Positions 51,613 through 60,644 of a DNA stretch of 64,000 nucleotides are shown here, piece after piece. This DNA comes from Gemmatimonadales bacterium UBA4456. Its GTDB lineage: Bacteria > Gemmatimonadota > Gemmatimonadetes > Longimicrobiales > Gaopeijiaceae. Positions within the stretch are counted from its first letter, which is position 1. Each line of letters begins with the position of its first letter. The notes beneath the pieces are model-generated. The model had not been told where the DNA came from. It saw only the letters and a program-made list of their open reading frames with translations, and made no database searches. Position numbers and translations under genes: made by a program. Location: contig DGOW01000047.1 of the NCBI GenBank assembly GCA_002390225.1, positions 41,920 through 105,919 of the forward strand. Direction: 5' to 3'.

Positions 51613-52544
51613 TCTGGCTCCTCACGACCATGCAGCAGGGCCTTCTCTTCTCCGCCACCATCTTCATTGTAGGGTGCGTCGCATGGCGGGTGGTCGTGGC
51701 GCCCGGGGCTGCGGCCGCACTGTCTGCCGAGGCCAGCTTCCTTGCTCCTGTGGCACACAGCGTCGTCCGCTGGAGCCGGGCATCTGCCGTGTTCGTAGCG
51801 CTCGCCTGGGCCATGCGTGGAGTCTTGCAGGTCATAGCCTTCCGCGACCCCTTCGCACCCCTGTGGGACGATGTCTCGCTGCTCCTCTTCCAGACCGTGT
51901 GGGGCACCGTATGGATGGGCCAGGGCCTCGTTGTCGTGGTCTTACTCGTGACACTGTGGTTCGGTGTGCGTGATACGACAGAGCAGGACGATTTCACCTT
52001 CCGGGTGTCGCCCGTTTGGTGGGGGCTCGTGCTCCTCGTCTTGAGTCTTTGTGCGACCCTGGCCTTTTCAGGGCACGCCATGGGCGCGGACTCATGGCGT
52101 AACGCAGCCCTCACGGCCGACGGATTACACACGTTCTCCGCCGGCATCTGGATCGGGACGCTCTCGGTGATCCTTCTGGATGCACGCTCGACCAGCGCCA
52201 CTGATCGAGCTCCGGCCATCTTCGGGGCCCAGATCCAGCGTTTTTCTCCGCTTGCGTTGGTGGGCGTCGGTACCCTTCTCACGATGGGTGGCGCACTCTC
52301 GTGGACACACCTCACAACCGTCTCCGATCTGTGGGCGACCGGATACGGCCGGATCCTGAGTGCCAAGATCGGGCTTGTCCTGCTCATTCTGGGCTTAGGG
52401 TTCTGGAACTGGCGTCAGGGTGTGCCCGTGAGCGACAGCGCAGAGGGGGGCGAGTCGATCCGACGGCGAGGCGCGTGGGAAGTCGGATTCGCCGCCGGAG
52501 TCATCATCCTGACCTCGATCCTCGTCCATTCAACCAAACCGTAG
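51609..52544 (+). CDS. CopD-family copper-resistance/import membrane protein
   Basis: A 311-residue inner-membrane protein with about eight hydrophobic segments and the CopD-type pattern (LAFSGHAMG, GLHTFSAGIWIGTL, RFSPLALVGVGTLLTMGGALSWTH-like stretch, GRILSAKIGLVLLILG). Conserved His in SGHA and LHTF are candidate metal ligands. The TTG start overlaps the copC stop. CopC and CopD together move copper across the periplasm and inner membrane. The gene after it encodes a cytochrome with a Met-rich tail. Confidence 0.85.
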   Translation: MIWLLTTMQQGLLFSATIFIVGCVAWRVVVAPGAAAALSAEASFLAPVAHSVVRWSRASAVFVALAWAMRGVLQVIAFRDPFAPLWDDVSLLLFQTVWGTVWMGQGLVVVVLLVTLWFGVRDTTEQDDFTFRVSPVWWGLVLLVLSLCATLAFSGHAMGADSWRNAALTADGLHTFSAGIWIGTLSVILLDARSTSATDRAPAIFGAQIQRFSPLALVGVGTLLTMGGALSWTHLTTVSDLWATGYGRILSAKIGLVLLILGLGFWNWRQGVPVSDSAEGGESIRRRGAWEVGFAAGVIILTSILVHSTKP

Positions 52545-52550
52545 CCTCCG

Positions 52551-53057
52551 ATGAACGCAGCGTATGACAGGAGGCTCTTCACGACCGCAGCGGTGCTCGC
52601 ACTCGCGCTGACAGCGTGCGGAGGCGGCGAGGCCGAACAAGTCAGCGAAGGCCAGGTGCTCTTTGAGGCTCACTGCGTGGACTGCCACGGTGAGCGGGCG
52701 CTCGGAGACGGTCCGATGGCCGAACGCCTTCCGATCGCGCCGCCCAGCCTGCTTGAGCATCTCGGTCACCACCCGATAAAACAGCTCATTCAGCTCATCC
52801 GCTCCGGGGTGCCACCCGCCATGCCACCAGCGGCGTTGACCGATGACCAGGTCCGGTTGGTGATCGACTACGCTTGGACCCTCGTTCCGGACTCCATAGT
52901 CGCCGGCCTTCGCGACATGCAACGTCAGGCCGAGATGGGCATGCCAATGGATAAAATGCAGATGGAGGGGATGCCGATGCAGCCCGACTCTGCAGGCGAC
53001 ATGTCGGGCATGGACCACAGTGAACACATGATGGCCCCGGATACCTCAGGGCACTGA
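52551..53057 (+). CDS. Lipoprotein cytochrome c with Met/His-rich tail
   Basis: A 168-residue protein with lipobox LTAC (Cys23), then a monohaem class I cytochrome domain: FEAHCVDCHGERALGDGP (Cys42, Cys45, His46) and a likely axial Met in GVPPAMPPAALTD. The last 40 residues contain 12 methionines plus histidines (MGMPMDKMQMEGMPM, then GMDHSEHMM), a composition typical of Cu(I)-binding segments. It lies six bases after copD and is thus the third gene of a copper cluster. A role in periplasmic copper handling or in copper-linked electron transfer is inferred. Confidence 0.85.
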   Translation: MNAAYDRRLFTTAAVLALALTACGGGEAEQVSEGQVLFEAHCVDCHGERALGDGPMAERLPIAPPSLLEHLGHHPIKQLIQLIRSGVPPAMPPAALTDDQVRLVIDYAWTLVPDSIVAGLRDMQRQAEMGMPMDKMQMEGMPMQPDSAGDMSGMDHSEHMMAPDTSGH

Positions 53058-53105
53058 CCGCCGAACACTACTGTGCTGCGCGAAAAGGTGTCACTCCCGC
53101 GTCTG

Positions 53106-53876
53106 TCAGGCGTTCTTCCCAGAGACGTCGGGCTTCGCCGTGAGCGTGGCCTTGATGAGATCCCTGTTCAGATGCGCGATGTAGTCGATCGAAATGCCCT
53201 TCGGGCATGCCTCCTGACAGGCGCCGTGGTTCGTGCAGTTCCCGAAGCCCTCCGAGTCGTGCGCATCGACCATGGACAGCACGCGATCCCATCGCTGGGT
53301 CTGTCCCTGAGGGACCTTCGCGAGATGCGTCACCTTCGCCGCTGTGAAGAGCATCGCCGATGCGTTGGGACAGGCTGCGACGCAGGCGCCACATCCAATG
53401 CATGTCGCCGCGTCGAAGGCGGCGTCGGCGTCCTCTTTACGAATGGGAACTGCGTTCCCGTCCGGGGCTGACCCCGTGCGAACCGAAATGTAACCGCCGG
53501 ACTCGATGATCCGGTCGAAGCCGGATCGATCGACGACGAGGTCCTTCAGAACCGGGAATGCCGTCGCACGCCACGGCTCGATCCAGATCTCGTCCCCGTC
53601 ACTGAACGAACGCATATGGAGCTGACACGCAGTCGTAAGCGTCTTCGGCCCATGAGGCACTCCATTGATCATCATACCACATGAGCCACAGATACCTTCA
53701 CGACAGTCATGCTCGAAGGCGATCGGCTCCTTCCCTTCGTTGGTCAAGCGCTCGTTGACGACATCGAGCAGCTCGAGAAACGACATTTGCTCGGATATGT
53801 CCGACGCTTCGTATCGTTCGTGACGACCCGCGTCCCTGGGGCCGCTCTGGCGCCAAACATGGAGAGTCAGATTCAT
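53106..53876 (-). CDS. sdhB: Succinate dehydrogenase/fumarate reductase iron-sulfur subunit
   Basis: A 256-residue iron-sulfur protein. Start MNLTLHVWRQSGP lies one base after the sdhA stop. The 2Fe-2S cluster binds in DCREGICGSCG (Cys58, 63, 66) plus a later Cys. The second domain has CIGCGACVAACP and CTNHGACQEACPKGI for the 4Fe-4S and 3Fe-4S clusters. It passes electrons from SdhA's FAD to the quinone site in SdhC. Its sequence resembles the type B/E complexes with a single cytochrome b558 subunit. Confidence 0.95.
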   Translation of the reverse strand: MNLTLHVWRQSGPRDAGRHERYEASDISEQMSFLELLDVVNERLTNEGKEPIAFEHDCREGICGSCGMMINGVPHGPKTLTTACQLHMRSFSDGDEIWIEPWRATAFPVLKDLVVDRSGFDRIIESGGYISVRTGSAPDGNAVPIRKEDADAAFDAATCIGCGACVAACPNASAMLFTAAKVTHLAKVPQGQTQRWDRVLSMVDAHDSEGFGNCTNHGACQEACPKGISIDYIAHLNRDLIKATLTAKPDVSGKNA

Positions 53877-53877
53877 T

Positions 53878-55791
53878 CTATTTGTAGCTCCGCGTGGAGA
53901 GCTGCACGTTTTCGAATGCCATGTCTTCCTTGTGAAGCGACGGTGCTTCCCCGACCCCGTTGAACTCCCACACGGCCGCATGCGCGAAGTTCACATCGTC
54001 ACGCTTCGCCTCGCCGTCTTCCGTGGTGTGCTCGACCCGGTAGTGAGCACCGCATGACTCATCTCTCGCGAGTGCGTCGTGGCACATGACCTCGGCGAAC
54101 TCCATGAAGTCTGCCACGCGACCGGCCTTTTCGAGCGACTGATTGAGGTCAGCAGCTGCGCCCGGCACACGCACGTCATGCCAGAATTCATCTCGCAGCT
54201 CGGGGATACGAGCAAGGGCATCCTCGAGGCCCGCCTTACTCCGCTCCATGCCACAGGCGTTCCACATGAGTCGCCCAAGCTCGACATGGAATGAGTCGAC
54301 CGTGCGGCATCCCTTCGCTGACATGAGACGGTCGAGACGGTCCGTCACTTCCCGCTCCGTGTCCTTCACGGCAGGGTGGTCGTCTGACACGTCGCCGTGC
54401 CCGATCCGTGCAAGGTAGTTCCCAATCGTGAGCGGGATCACGAAGTATCCGTCCGCGAGCCCCTGCATCAACGCGCTTGCTCCGAGGCGATTGGCCCCAT
54501 GGTCGGAGAAGTTCGCCTCACCGATCGCGAACAGACCGGGGACGTTCGTCATGAGATCGTAGTCGACCCAGAGCCCACCCATCGTGTAATGCGGCGCCGG
54601 GTAGATACGCATCGGCTGCTTGTACGGATTCTCCCCCGTGATCTTCTCGTACATCGCGAAGAGGTTGCCATAGCGCTCGCTGATCTCCGCCTGGCCAAGT
54701 CGTGAAATGGCGTCATCAAAGTCCAAGAAGACACCATTCTTTAACTCACCGATCCCGTGCCCGGCATCAACCATCTTCTTCGCACGCCGAGATGCGATGT
54801 CACGTGGCGAGAGGTTCCCGAACGACGGGTAGAAGCGTTCCAGGTAGTAGTCGCGCTCACCCTCGGGGATCTCTCCCGCCGCGCGGCCGTCTCCAGCCTC
54901 TTTCGGTACCCAGATCCGGCCATCGTTACGAAGTGACTCACTCATCAGTGTCAGCTTCGACTGATAGTCACCCGAGGGAGGTATGCACGTCGGATGGATC
55001 TGCGTGAAACACGGATTCGCGAACCCTGCTCCGCGCCGATGCGCCCGCCACGTCGCCGTCACGTTGCAGTGCTTGGCATTGGTGGAAAGGAAGAAGACGT
55101 TCGAATATCCGCCGGTCGCGAGCACGACCGCGTCGGCCGTAAACGATTCGAGGGAGCCCGAGACGAGGTCACGCGTCACGATGCCGCGAGCGACACCGTC
55201 GATCATGATCACGTCCATCATCTCGTGACGCGTAGAGAGGTCTACGGTTCCGGCGTGAACTTGCCGCTCCAGAGCCTGATAGCACCCGAGCAGAAGTTGC
55301 TGACCCGTCTGGCCACGCGCGTAGAAGGTCCGTGAGACCTGAGCCCCCCCGAACGAACGGTTCGCCAGCAGGCCGCCATATTCGCGCGCCAGTGGGACAC
55401 CCTGGGCGACCGCCTGGTCGACGATGTTCAGGCTGATCTGAGCCAGCCGATACACGTTGGCTTCGCGCGAGCGGAAGTCTCCTCCCTTCACCGTGTCATA
55501 GAATAGTCGGAAGACGCTGTCGCCGTCGTTCTGATAGTTCTTGGCGGCGTTGATTCCACCCTGAGCCGCGATGGAGTGCGCTCGACGCGGCGAGTCATGA
55601 TAGGTGAAGGCCTTCACGTTGTAGCCCAATTCACCCATGGTGGCCGCGGCCGATGCTCCGGCTAGACCTGTTCCCACAATGATGACGTCGTATTTCCGCT
55701 TGTTCGACGGGTTCACCAGCTTCATGTCGAAGCGGTGCTTGTCCCATTTTTCAGCGATCGGCCCCGAGGGGATCTTGCTGTTCAGTTCCAT
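53878..55791 (-). CDS. sdhA: Succinate dehydrogenase flavoprotein subunit
   Basis: A 637-residue catalytic subunit with covalent FAD expected at the His of SPRRAHSIAAQGGINAAKNY. FAD motif GTGLAGASAAATMGELGY lies near residue 40. Other landmarks: the active-site region FTQIHPTCIPPSGD, HYTMGGLWVDYDLMT and GEANFSDHGANRLGASALM. It oxidises succinate or reduces fumarate. It lies between sdhC and sdhB in the usual C-A-B order. Confidence 0.96.
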   Translation of the reverse strand: MELNSKIPSGPIAEKWDKHRFDMKLVNPSNKRKYDVIIVGTGLAGASAAATMGELGYNVKAFTYHDSPRRAHSIAAQGGINAAKNYQNDGDSVFRLFYDTVKGGDFRSREANVYRLAQISLNIVDQAVAQGVPLAREYGGLLANRSFGGAQVSRTFYARGQTGQQLLLGCYQALERQVHAGTVDLSTRHEMMDVIMIDGVARGIVTRDLVSGSLESFTADAVVLATGGYSNVFFLSTNAKHCNVTATWRAHRRGAGFANPCFTQIHPTCIPPSGDYQSKLTLMSESLRNDGRIWVPKEAGDGRAAGEIPEGERDYYLERFYPSFGNLSPRDIASRRAKKMVDAGHGIGELKNGVFLDFDDAISRLGQAEISERYGNLFAMYEKITGENPYKQPMRIYPAPHYTMGGLWVDYDLMTNVPGLFAIGEANFSDHGANRLGASALMQGLADGYFVIPLTIGNYLARIGHGDVSDDHPAVKDTEREVTDRLDRLMSAKGCRTVDSFHVELGRLMWNACGMERSKAGLEDALARIPELRDEFWHDVRVPGAAADLNQSLEKAGRVADFMEFAEVMCHDALARDESCGAHYRVEHTTEDGEAKRDDVNFAHAAVWEFNGVGEAPSLHKEDMAFENVQLSTRSYK

Positions 55792-55823
55792 TATGGACTG
55801 ACCTTTCTCAGCGCGGTGACGCG

Positions 55824-56513
55824 CTAGAAGATGACGCCGGTCATGACCAGCGTCGGGGGCGTTAGGAATCCGATGTAGACCGTGAAGGCGAAGCCGGCCG
55901 CGAAGGGGCGCCGAAGATGGTTGTACTTCGGGTGGCTAAGGCCCAGAGTCTGAAAGAAACTCCACACGCCATGATAGAGGTGTAAGCAGAGGGCCGTCTG
56001 CGCGACGAAGTAGACCAGAAAGATGAGCGGGCTCTGAAACGCGCTGACATAATTCTGGTGGACGGCACCCGAAACGAACGAGGAGTGCACCTGCCCCGTG
56101 GTGAAGTGCAGGATGTGGTAGATCACGAAAAGCAGCAGGATCACGCCGCCCCAGCGCATGGTCTGCGAAGCGTAGGACAGGCTGAGGCTATCCTCCTTCG
56201 CGTACCCGGATGGTCGCGCCGCCCGACTGAGCCGAGCCAGTTGGACTGCCGACAGGACATGGATGCCGACGGACACCAAAAGAACGAGACGCGCTGTCCA
56301 GAGCACCCCGCCGTGAGGAACCAGTGGGTACCCCACCTCTCTGAGGAACTCGGCATAGACATCCATCGCGAAGTGCCCGTCCGTCGCCGGGGCGAGCATC
56401 TTCAGATTCCCGAGCATGTGCGCAAATATGAAACCGAAGAGAACGACTCCGGACAGTGCCATCAGGACTTTCTTCCCGACGGTGGTCCGGTAGAGTGTCA
56501 CCACGCGGCGCAT
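55824..56513 (-). CDS. sdhC: Succinate dehydrogenase cytochrome b558 subunit
   Basis: A 229-residue inner-membrane haem-b subunit with five hydrophobic helices. The start at 56513 (MRRVVTLYRTTVGKKVLMAL) is chosen because GGAG lies six bases upstream; the open frame extends further without a good site. Conserved His residues for haem ligation occur in FIFAHMLGNLK, SVGIHVLS, VIYHILHF and LHLYHGVW. No SdhD gene follows, so this is a one-anchor-subunit complex. Confidence 0.93.
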   Translation of the reverse strand: MRRVVTLYRTTVGKKVLMALSGVVLFGFIFAHMLGNLKMLAPATDGHFAMDVYAEFLREVGYPLVPHGGVLWTARLVLLVSVGIHVLSAVQLARLSRAARPSGYAKEDSLSLSYASQTMRWGGVILLLFVIYHILHFTTGQVHSSFVSGAVHQNYVSAFQSPLIFLVYFVAQTALCLHLYHGVWSFFQTLGLSHPKYNHLRRPFAAGFAFTVYIGFLTPPTLVMTGVIF

Positions 56514-56841
56514 GGAAACTCCAGTAGGTGTGCGAACGTCGATCATGGCTCGACTCGCGTTCTTCAACAGCACTCGCTACCCCGACCAACGCCTATTGAG
56601 CCAGAGTAATTTGCCGGCATGAAGGCCGAGGTGAAGCGCTGGCTATCACGGGCCAGAAAAGCTTCATATCTACTCCCCAAGACGGACCTGATCAGAGCCT
56701 TTTCACGGCACGCACCCGTGCTCAGAGCCAACCAGTTGAGGCAGTTCGGACGAGTTGGCCGCGACGGCGAATGGAGACGCCCGGCTCGTCAGTCCTCACC
56801 GTGCAGGATTCTGCACTACGCCGAAATAAACGACTTCGGTG
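56514..56841. other. Intergenic region between sdhC and rhomboid genes
   Basis: About 330 bases with no convincing gene; small open frames here lack ribosome sites and family features. It should contain the promoter of the minus-strand sdh operon and the end of the rhomboid transcript. I see no tRNA-like fold and no strong terminator. Confidence 0.4.
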
Positions 56842-57684
56842 TCAGTTGGTCCGGTGCTTCCGAGAGACCTCGTCGAGAAGCTCAAGTTCATCGGGCGTGA
56901 GCGCCGTGATACCCTTCGCCGAAATCTTGTCGAGAACAGCGTCGACCCGGTCATACAAGGCGGAGTCCTCTTTCACTGGGCGTGAGCTCGAGGTGACAGC
57001 TTCGTCTTCGGACTCGTCCCCAGGGACGATCGCGAGGCGTCGCCGCTTGGTCGCAGCACGGCGGACGCTGCCGATCGCGGCGGCTGTACGAAAATCGGCC
57101 TTGAGGTAGATCCAGCCCGTGATGAGGCCGCCGAGGTGCGCCAGATGAGCCACGTTGCTCCCGGTCGCACTGTCAGTCGCGCTCAGGAGCGCGACCAACG
57201 CCATGAAGCCAACGAGGTAGCGTGCCTCAACGGGAAAGATGCCGAAGACGTAGATCGGCGCTTTCGGCCAGTTCAGCGCAAACGCGATCATCACGCCGTA
57301 CAGTGCACCCGATGCGCCAACGATCGACACAGGAAGGAAGATGAAGCTCAGCGCAGCACCACCCAAACCACAGATCAGGTAGAACTTCAGGAACTCCAGC
57401 TCACCCCAGCGGCCCTCCAGCGGAGGCCCGAAGAAGAAGAGCATGAGCATGTTGAAGAACAGGTGTCCCAGGCTCCCGTGCACAAACATGTACGTGAGCG
57501 GGGCCCACGGCCGGAAAACGATCCGGGCAGGCTGAAAGGCCAGCCAGTCGAGCACGATCGCCGACGGAAGCAGAAGCACGATCGCAAACACCACCGTGTT
57601 CGCGACCAGCAGCCGCTTCACCATCGGTGTCGGACGAAGCGACATGCCGAGGGAATCGAATCCGAGTCCGCTCTTGTAGCTCAT
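56842..57684 (-). CDS. Rhomboid-family intramembrane serine protease
   Basis: A 280-residue six-span membrane protein with the rhomboid catalytic pair: Ser125 in GASGALYG and His183 in HLAHLGGLITG. The oxyanion helpers are in HLFFNML (His74, Asn78). The C-terminal cytoplasmic tail is charged (TKRRRLAIVPGDESEDE) and ends in a short helical segment (DAVLDKISAKGITALTPDEL) often found in bacterial rhomboids. It would cleave transmembrane helices near the periplasmic face; substrates are unknown. The tail segment is a known add-on in this subfamily. Confidence 0.92.
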   Translation of the reverse strand: MSYKSGLGFDSLGMSLRPTPMVKRLLVANTVVFAIVLLLPSAIVLDWLAFQPARIVFRPWAPLTYMFVHGSLGHLFFNMLMLFFFGPPLEGRWGELEFLKFYLICGLGGAALSFIFLPVSIVGASGALYGVMIAFALNWPKAPIYVFGIFPVEARYLVGFMALVALLSATDSATGSNVAHLAHLGGLITGWIYLKADFRTAAAIGSVRRAATKRRRLAIVPGDESEDEAVTSSSRPVKEDSALYDRVDAVLDKISAKGITALTPDELELLDEVSRKHRTN

Positions 57685-57734
57685 GAAGTTCGGGTCACGG
57701 GATCATCTGCGTCGGTGCGTCCCTGACGCGGGAG

Positions 57735-57774
57735 CCTGTCGAACCCCCGCCCGGGAGACAGGTTCCTGAGAACC
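57735..57774 (-). other. Structured intergenic segment between ddl and rhomboid genes
   Basis: Two adjacent inverted repeats: CCTGTC/GACAGG (57735-57740 and 57757-57762) and GGTTC/GAACC (57761-57765 and 57770-57774), the second with a four-base loop. They share two bases, so the two hairpins are alternatives or stack. It could be a terminator for ddl or an RNA element; there is no U-tract. Confidence 0.3.
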
Positions 57775-57833
57775 GTTTCCTGCCCCTCTCAAGGTGCGAA
57801 CCCGTCATCCATGGACCGGCAACTCTCGAAGGA

Positions 57834-58850
57834 TCACGCAGAATGGCCTGCCGAACGGGTCTGCGCGAGTCCCACAATCCGGTCGCACAGCGTCGGAAAC
57901 GCGATCCCCGCCGCGGCCGCACACTTGGGCAGAAGGCTGTTCGCGGTCATGCCCGGCAAGGCATTCGCCTCGAGACACCAGGCATGTCCGTCACCATCGA
58001 CGATGAAATCGACTCGCGAGTAGTCGCGCATCCGAAGGGTCCGGTGAACATCGAGCGCGAGCATTCTCAGTCGATTGGAACGCTCCGTCGAGATGACCGC
58101 CGGGAAGATCTCCTGCGCCATGCCTGGCTGGTATTTACACTCGTAGTCGAAGATCTCGTGCTCAGGTACGATCTCCCCAACGGGAAACGTCTCTTCCCCC
58201 ACGACCCCGACCGTGAACTCACGCCCTGCATGGTATCGCTCGAACAACACGAGGTCGTCCCACTCTGCACTGTCCGAGATCACGGCGTCGAGCTCGGCGC
58301 GATCGTGCGCAAGGACGAGACGAAGAGACGATCCACCACCTGCAGCCTTCACAATCACCGGCAGTCCCAGCGCGGCCTCGACTTCGTCGCCTGTTTGAGG
58401 CCCGACGAGCCAGTCCGGCGTCGGAATTCCGGCGTCCCGAAGCAGTCGCTTGGTGACTTCCTTATCCATGGCCAGCGAGCAGCCGAGTCGATCACTGCCG
58501 GTGTAGGCAACGCCCGCGACGTCGAGCAGCGCCTGGATCGTGCCGTCCTCACCACTGCCTCCGTGAAGCGCGAGGAAGAACACGTCTACCGAGGCCAGGG
58601 ACGGGTCCCGCACGAGTCCGACGATACCTCCCTCGTCCATGGAGTCGAGCGCGGTGGTGTTCGGGGGTATCTGCCCCACGCCACAGGTGACGAGTGCCGC
58701 CTCGGCCTCCGGTGCCAGCAGCCCGTGGACCGTATCGACCGACACGACCTCGTGGCCTGCCTCGCGCAAAGCAGCAGCCACCTGCGTCCCGGACGCCAGG
58801 GAGACGTCACGTTCGTCCGACGTCCCGCCCATCAGGACCGCGACGTTCAT
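57834..58850 (-). CDS. ddl: D-alanine--D-alanine ligase
   Basis: A 338-residue ATP-grasp enzyme making the D-Ala-D-Ala dipeptide of peptidoglycan. Landmarks: MGGTSDERDVSLASG, LHGGSGEDGTIQALL, the ATP-grasp loop AAGGGSSLRL, YECKYQPG and the metal-binding end FIVDGDGHAWCLEANALPGM. A GAGGT site precedes the ATG at 58850. It is 16 bases after the cystathionine synthase gene. A D-lactate-type variant is unlikely from the motif pattern but not excluded. Confidence 0.93.
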   Translation of the reverse strand: MNVAVLMGGTSDERDVSLASGTQVAAALREAGHEVVSVDTVHGLLAPEAEAALVTCGVGQIPPNTTALDSMDEGGIVGLVRDPSLASVDVFFLALHGGSGEDGTIQALLDVAGVAYTGSDRLGCSLAMDKEVTKRLLRDAGIPTPDWLVGPQTGDEVEAALGLPVIVKAAGGGSSLRLVLAHDRAELDAVISDSAEWDDLVLFERYHAGREFTVGVVGEETFPVGEIVPEHEIFDYECKYQPGMAQEIFPAVISTERSNRLRMLALDVHRTLRMRDYSRVDFIVDGDGHAWCLEANALPGMTANSLLPKCAAAAGIAFPTLCDRIVGLAQTRSAGHSA

Positions 58851-58866
58851 ATCCGGACCTCGACCA

Positions 58867-60252
58867 TCACGCCGTCATGGCGCGGACGAGGTCGTACCGT
58901 GTGATGATCCCGACCAGTTCGCCCCCATCACGAATCAGACAGGCTGCGTTGTCACGAGCGAGGAGCGGCCTCACCTCATCGGCATCGACGTGGCCATCAA
59001 GGATCGGGAAGGGTGCGCCCATGATCGACTCGACCGGCTTGTCGAGCAGCGTGGGGTCCTCGATGACCTGAGCCATTAGACGACCCTCAGTGACCGAGCC
59101 GACGCATGCTCCTCCGCGTACGACCGGCAGCTGACCGATATCGTGGGCGGTGATGGCGGAGAGTGCGATCCGGACCGGAGTCGTCGGCTCCACGGTGACC
59201 AGGGAGCCGACCCGACTGTGTTTTTCCTCCAGGGCCTCGAGGGCCGTGTTCCGCTTCGGCCTCTCGAGAAAGCCGTTCTCACGCATCCAGTCGTCGTCGT
59301 ACGTCTTGCTCAGATACCGCTCGCCCCAGTCGCAGACAAGCGTAACGACGAAGGCATCCGGATCATTGATGCGCTTCGCGATCTCGACAGCCGAGTGGAC
59401 CAGCAGTCCGGCGGACCCACCCGCGAAGAGACCCTCTTCCCGGGAGACGCGGCGGGCCATTCGAAACGCCTCGCCGTCGCCAAAACTCAGGAACTCGTCC
59501 ACCACGCCGAGATCGAGTGTACCGGGGATCTTGTCGTTACCGATCCCCTCCACTTTGTATGGGTGCCCGTCGACCTTTTCTCCGGTGTTAAAGAACGGCG
59601 CGATCATCGAGCCATCCGGGTCGACGCCGACGATCTTCACGTCGGGGTTCTTTTCCTTCAAGTAGCGCCCCACGCCGGTGATGGTCCCCCCCGTGCCGGC
59701 TGACGCGACGAAATGCGTGACGCGCCCTTCGCTCTGCTCCCATATCTCGCGCCCGGTCGTCTCGTAGTGGGCGTTGGGGTTGGCCTGGTTGTAGAACTGG
59801 TTGGCCATGACTGCTCCGGGCGTCTCCGCCGCAATACTCCGCGCCTTCACGAGGTAGTGGTCGGGATGATCCGGAGGCACCGCCGTGGGCGTGATCACGA
59901 CCTCTGCGCCGAACGCCCTGAGCAGCTTTACCTTCTCACTGCTCATCTTGTCGGGCATGGTGCAGATGCACTTATAGCCTTTGAGCGACGCCGCCATCGC
60001 GAGCGCGAGGCCGGTGTTTCCACCCGTGGCTTCGACGACTGTACCACCGGGCTTCAGCGTCCCATCAGCCTCGGCCGCCTCGATCATGGCCAGGCCGATG
60101 CGGTCCTTGATCGAACCTCCGGGCCCCAAGAACTCGCACTTGGCGTAGACCGGGGTGATGCTTCCGTCCGTGACGGACTGCAGGCGGACCATCGGCGTCC
60201 AGCCGATGAGCTCGAGGACGCTGTCATACGGCCTGAGATGGCGCTCAGCCAT
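58867..60252 (-). CDS. Cystathionine beta-synthase with C-terminal CBS domains
   Basis: A 461-residue PLP enzyme joining serine (or an activated serine) and homocysteine. The start MAERHLRPYDSVLEL at 60252 is preceded by AAAGGAAC. PLP lysine is Lys49 in LGPGGSIKDRIG, with VEATGGNTGLALA and SAGTGGTITGVGRYLKE. The C-terminal part (about 340-461) holds two CBS domains (TVEPTTPVRIALSAIT and VESIMGAPFPILDGHVD), usually SAM/AMP-sensing. An O-acetylserine sulfhydrylase with CBS domains is the main alternative. Confidence 0.9.
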   Translation of the reverse strand: MAERHLRPYDSVLELIGWTPMVRLQSVTDGSITPVYAKCEFLGPGGSIKDRIGLAMIEAAEADGTLKPGGTVVEATGGNTGLALAMAASLKGYKCICTMPDKMSSEKVKLLRAFGAEVVITPTAVPPDHPDHYLVKARSIAAETPGAVMANQFYNQANPNAHYETTGREIWEQSEGRVTHFVASAGTGGTITGVGRYLKEKNPDVKIVGVDPDGSMIAPFFNTGEKVDGHPYKVEGIGNDKIPGTLDLGVVDEFLSFGDGEAFRMARRVSREEGLFAGGSAGLLVHSAVEIAKRINDPDAFVVTLVCDWGERYLSKTYDDDWMRENGFLERPKRNTALEALEEKHSRVGSLVTVEPTTPVRIALSAITAHDIGQLPVVRGGACVGSVTEGRLMAQVIEDPTLLDKPVESIMGAPFPILDGHVDADEVRPLLARDNAACLIRDGGELVGIITRYDLVRAMTA

Positions 60253-60263
60253 GTGTGTTCCTT

Positions 60264-60644
60264 TCAGGGGTTCGGTTCGATGCCCAATGTGTCCGGGCGA
60301 GGACGTTTGGAGAACCGGACGGGCACCTGAGCCCAAACCTCGATTCGCTTTCCGTCCTGTCGTGCCGGGGAAAACCGCAAGCGCCGCGCCCCGTCGACGG
60401 CAGCTGAGTCGAACGAGAGATGGCCCGAAGACTGGATGACCTCGACGCTGTTGACGCCTCCCGTGTCACCGACGCGAACCCGGAGAAGCGTCTCGCCCTC
60501 CATGTCCTGGTCCCACAGGTGGAGAGGATATTCGATGGGGATCTCGGCCGAGAGAGGCTGCGGCTGCTCGATTTCCGCGTCGACGCCGCATGCTGCAGTC
60601 GTCACGCTCATCATCACACCCAGGGCTGTCCGGATTGGCCTCAA
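60264..60644 (-). CDS. Small lipoprotein with a TonB C-terminal-like domain
   Basis: A 126-residue exported protein with lipobox-like TTAAC (Cys19) and a C-terminal domain matching the TonB-C fold (EGETLLRVRVGDTGGVNSVEVIQSSGHLSFDSAAVDGARRLRF-like pattern, seen in shorter pieces here as GETLLRVRVGDTG, FDSAAVDGARRLRFSPA). Full TonB has an inner-membrane anchor and proline-rich linker; this has neither, so energy transduction in the classical sense is doubtful. Its start overlaps the mutS stop (ATGA), and the cystathionine synthase gene follows 11 bases after its own stop. Confidence 0.75.
   Translation of the reverse strand: MRPIRTALGVMMSVTTAACGVDAEIEQPQPLSAEIPIEYPLHLWDQDMEGETLLRVRVGDTGGVNSVEVIQSSGHLSFDSAAVDGARRLRFSPARQDGKRIEVWAQVPVRFSKRPRPDTLGIEPNP

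Noticed and set aside
57700..57833. A possible tRNA or tmRNA end (GGGTTCG and GGGGTTCGAC motifs)
   Set aside because: No acceptor, D or anticodon stems pair at the required distances; the motifs are explained by two small inverted repeats.
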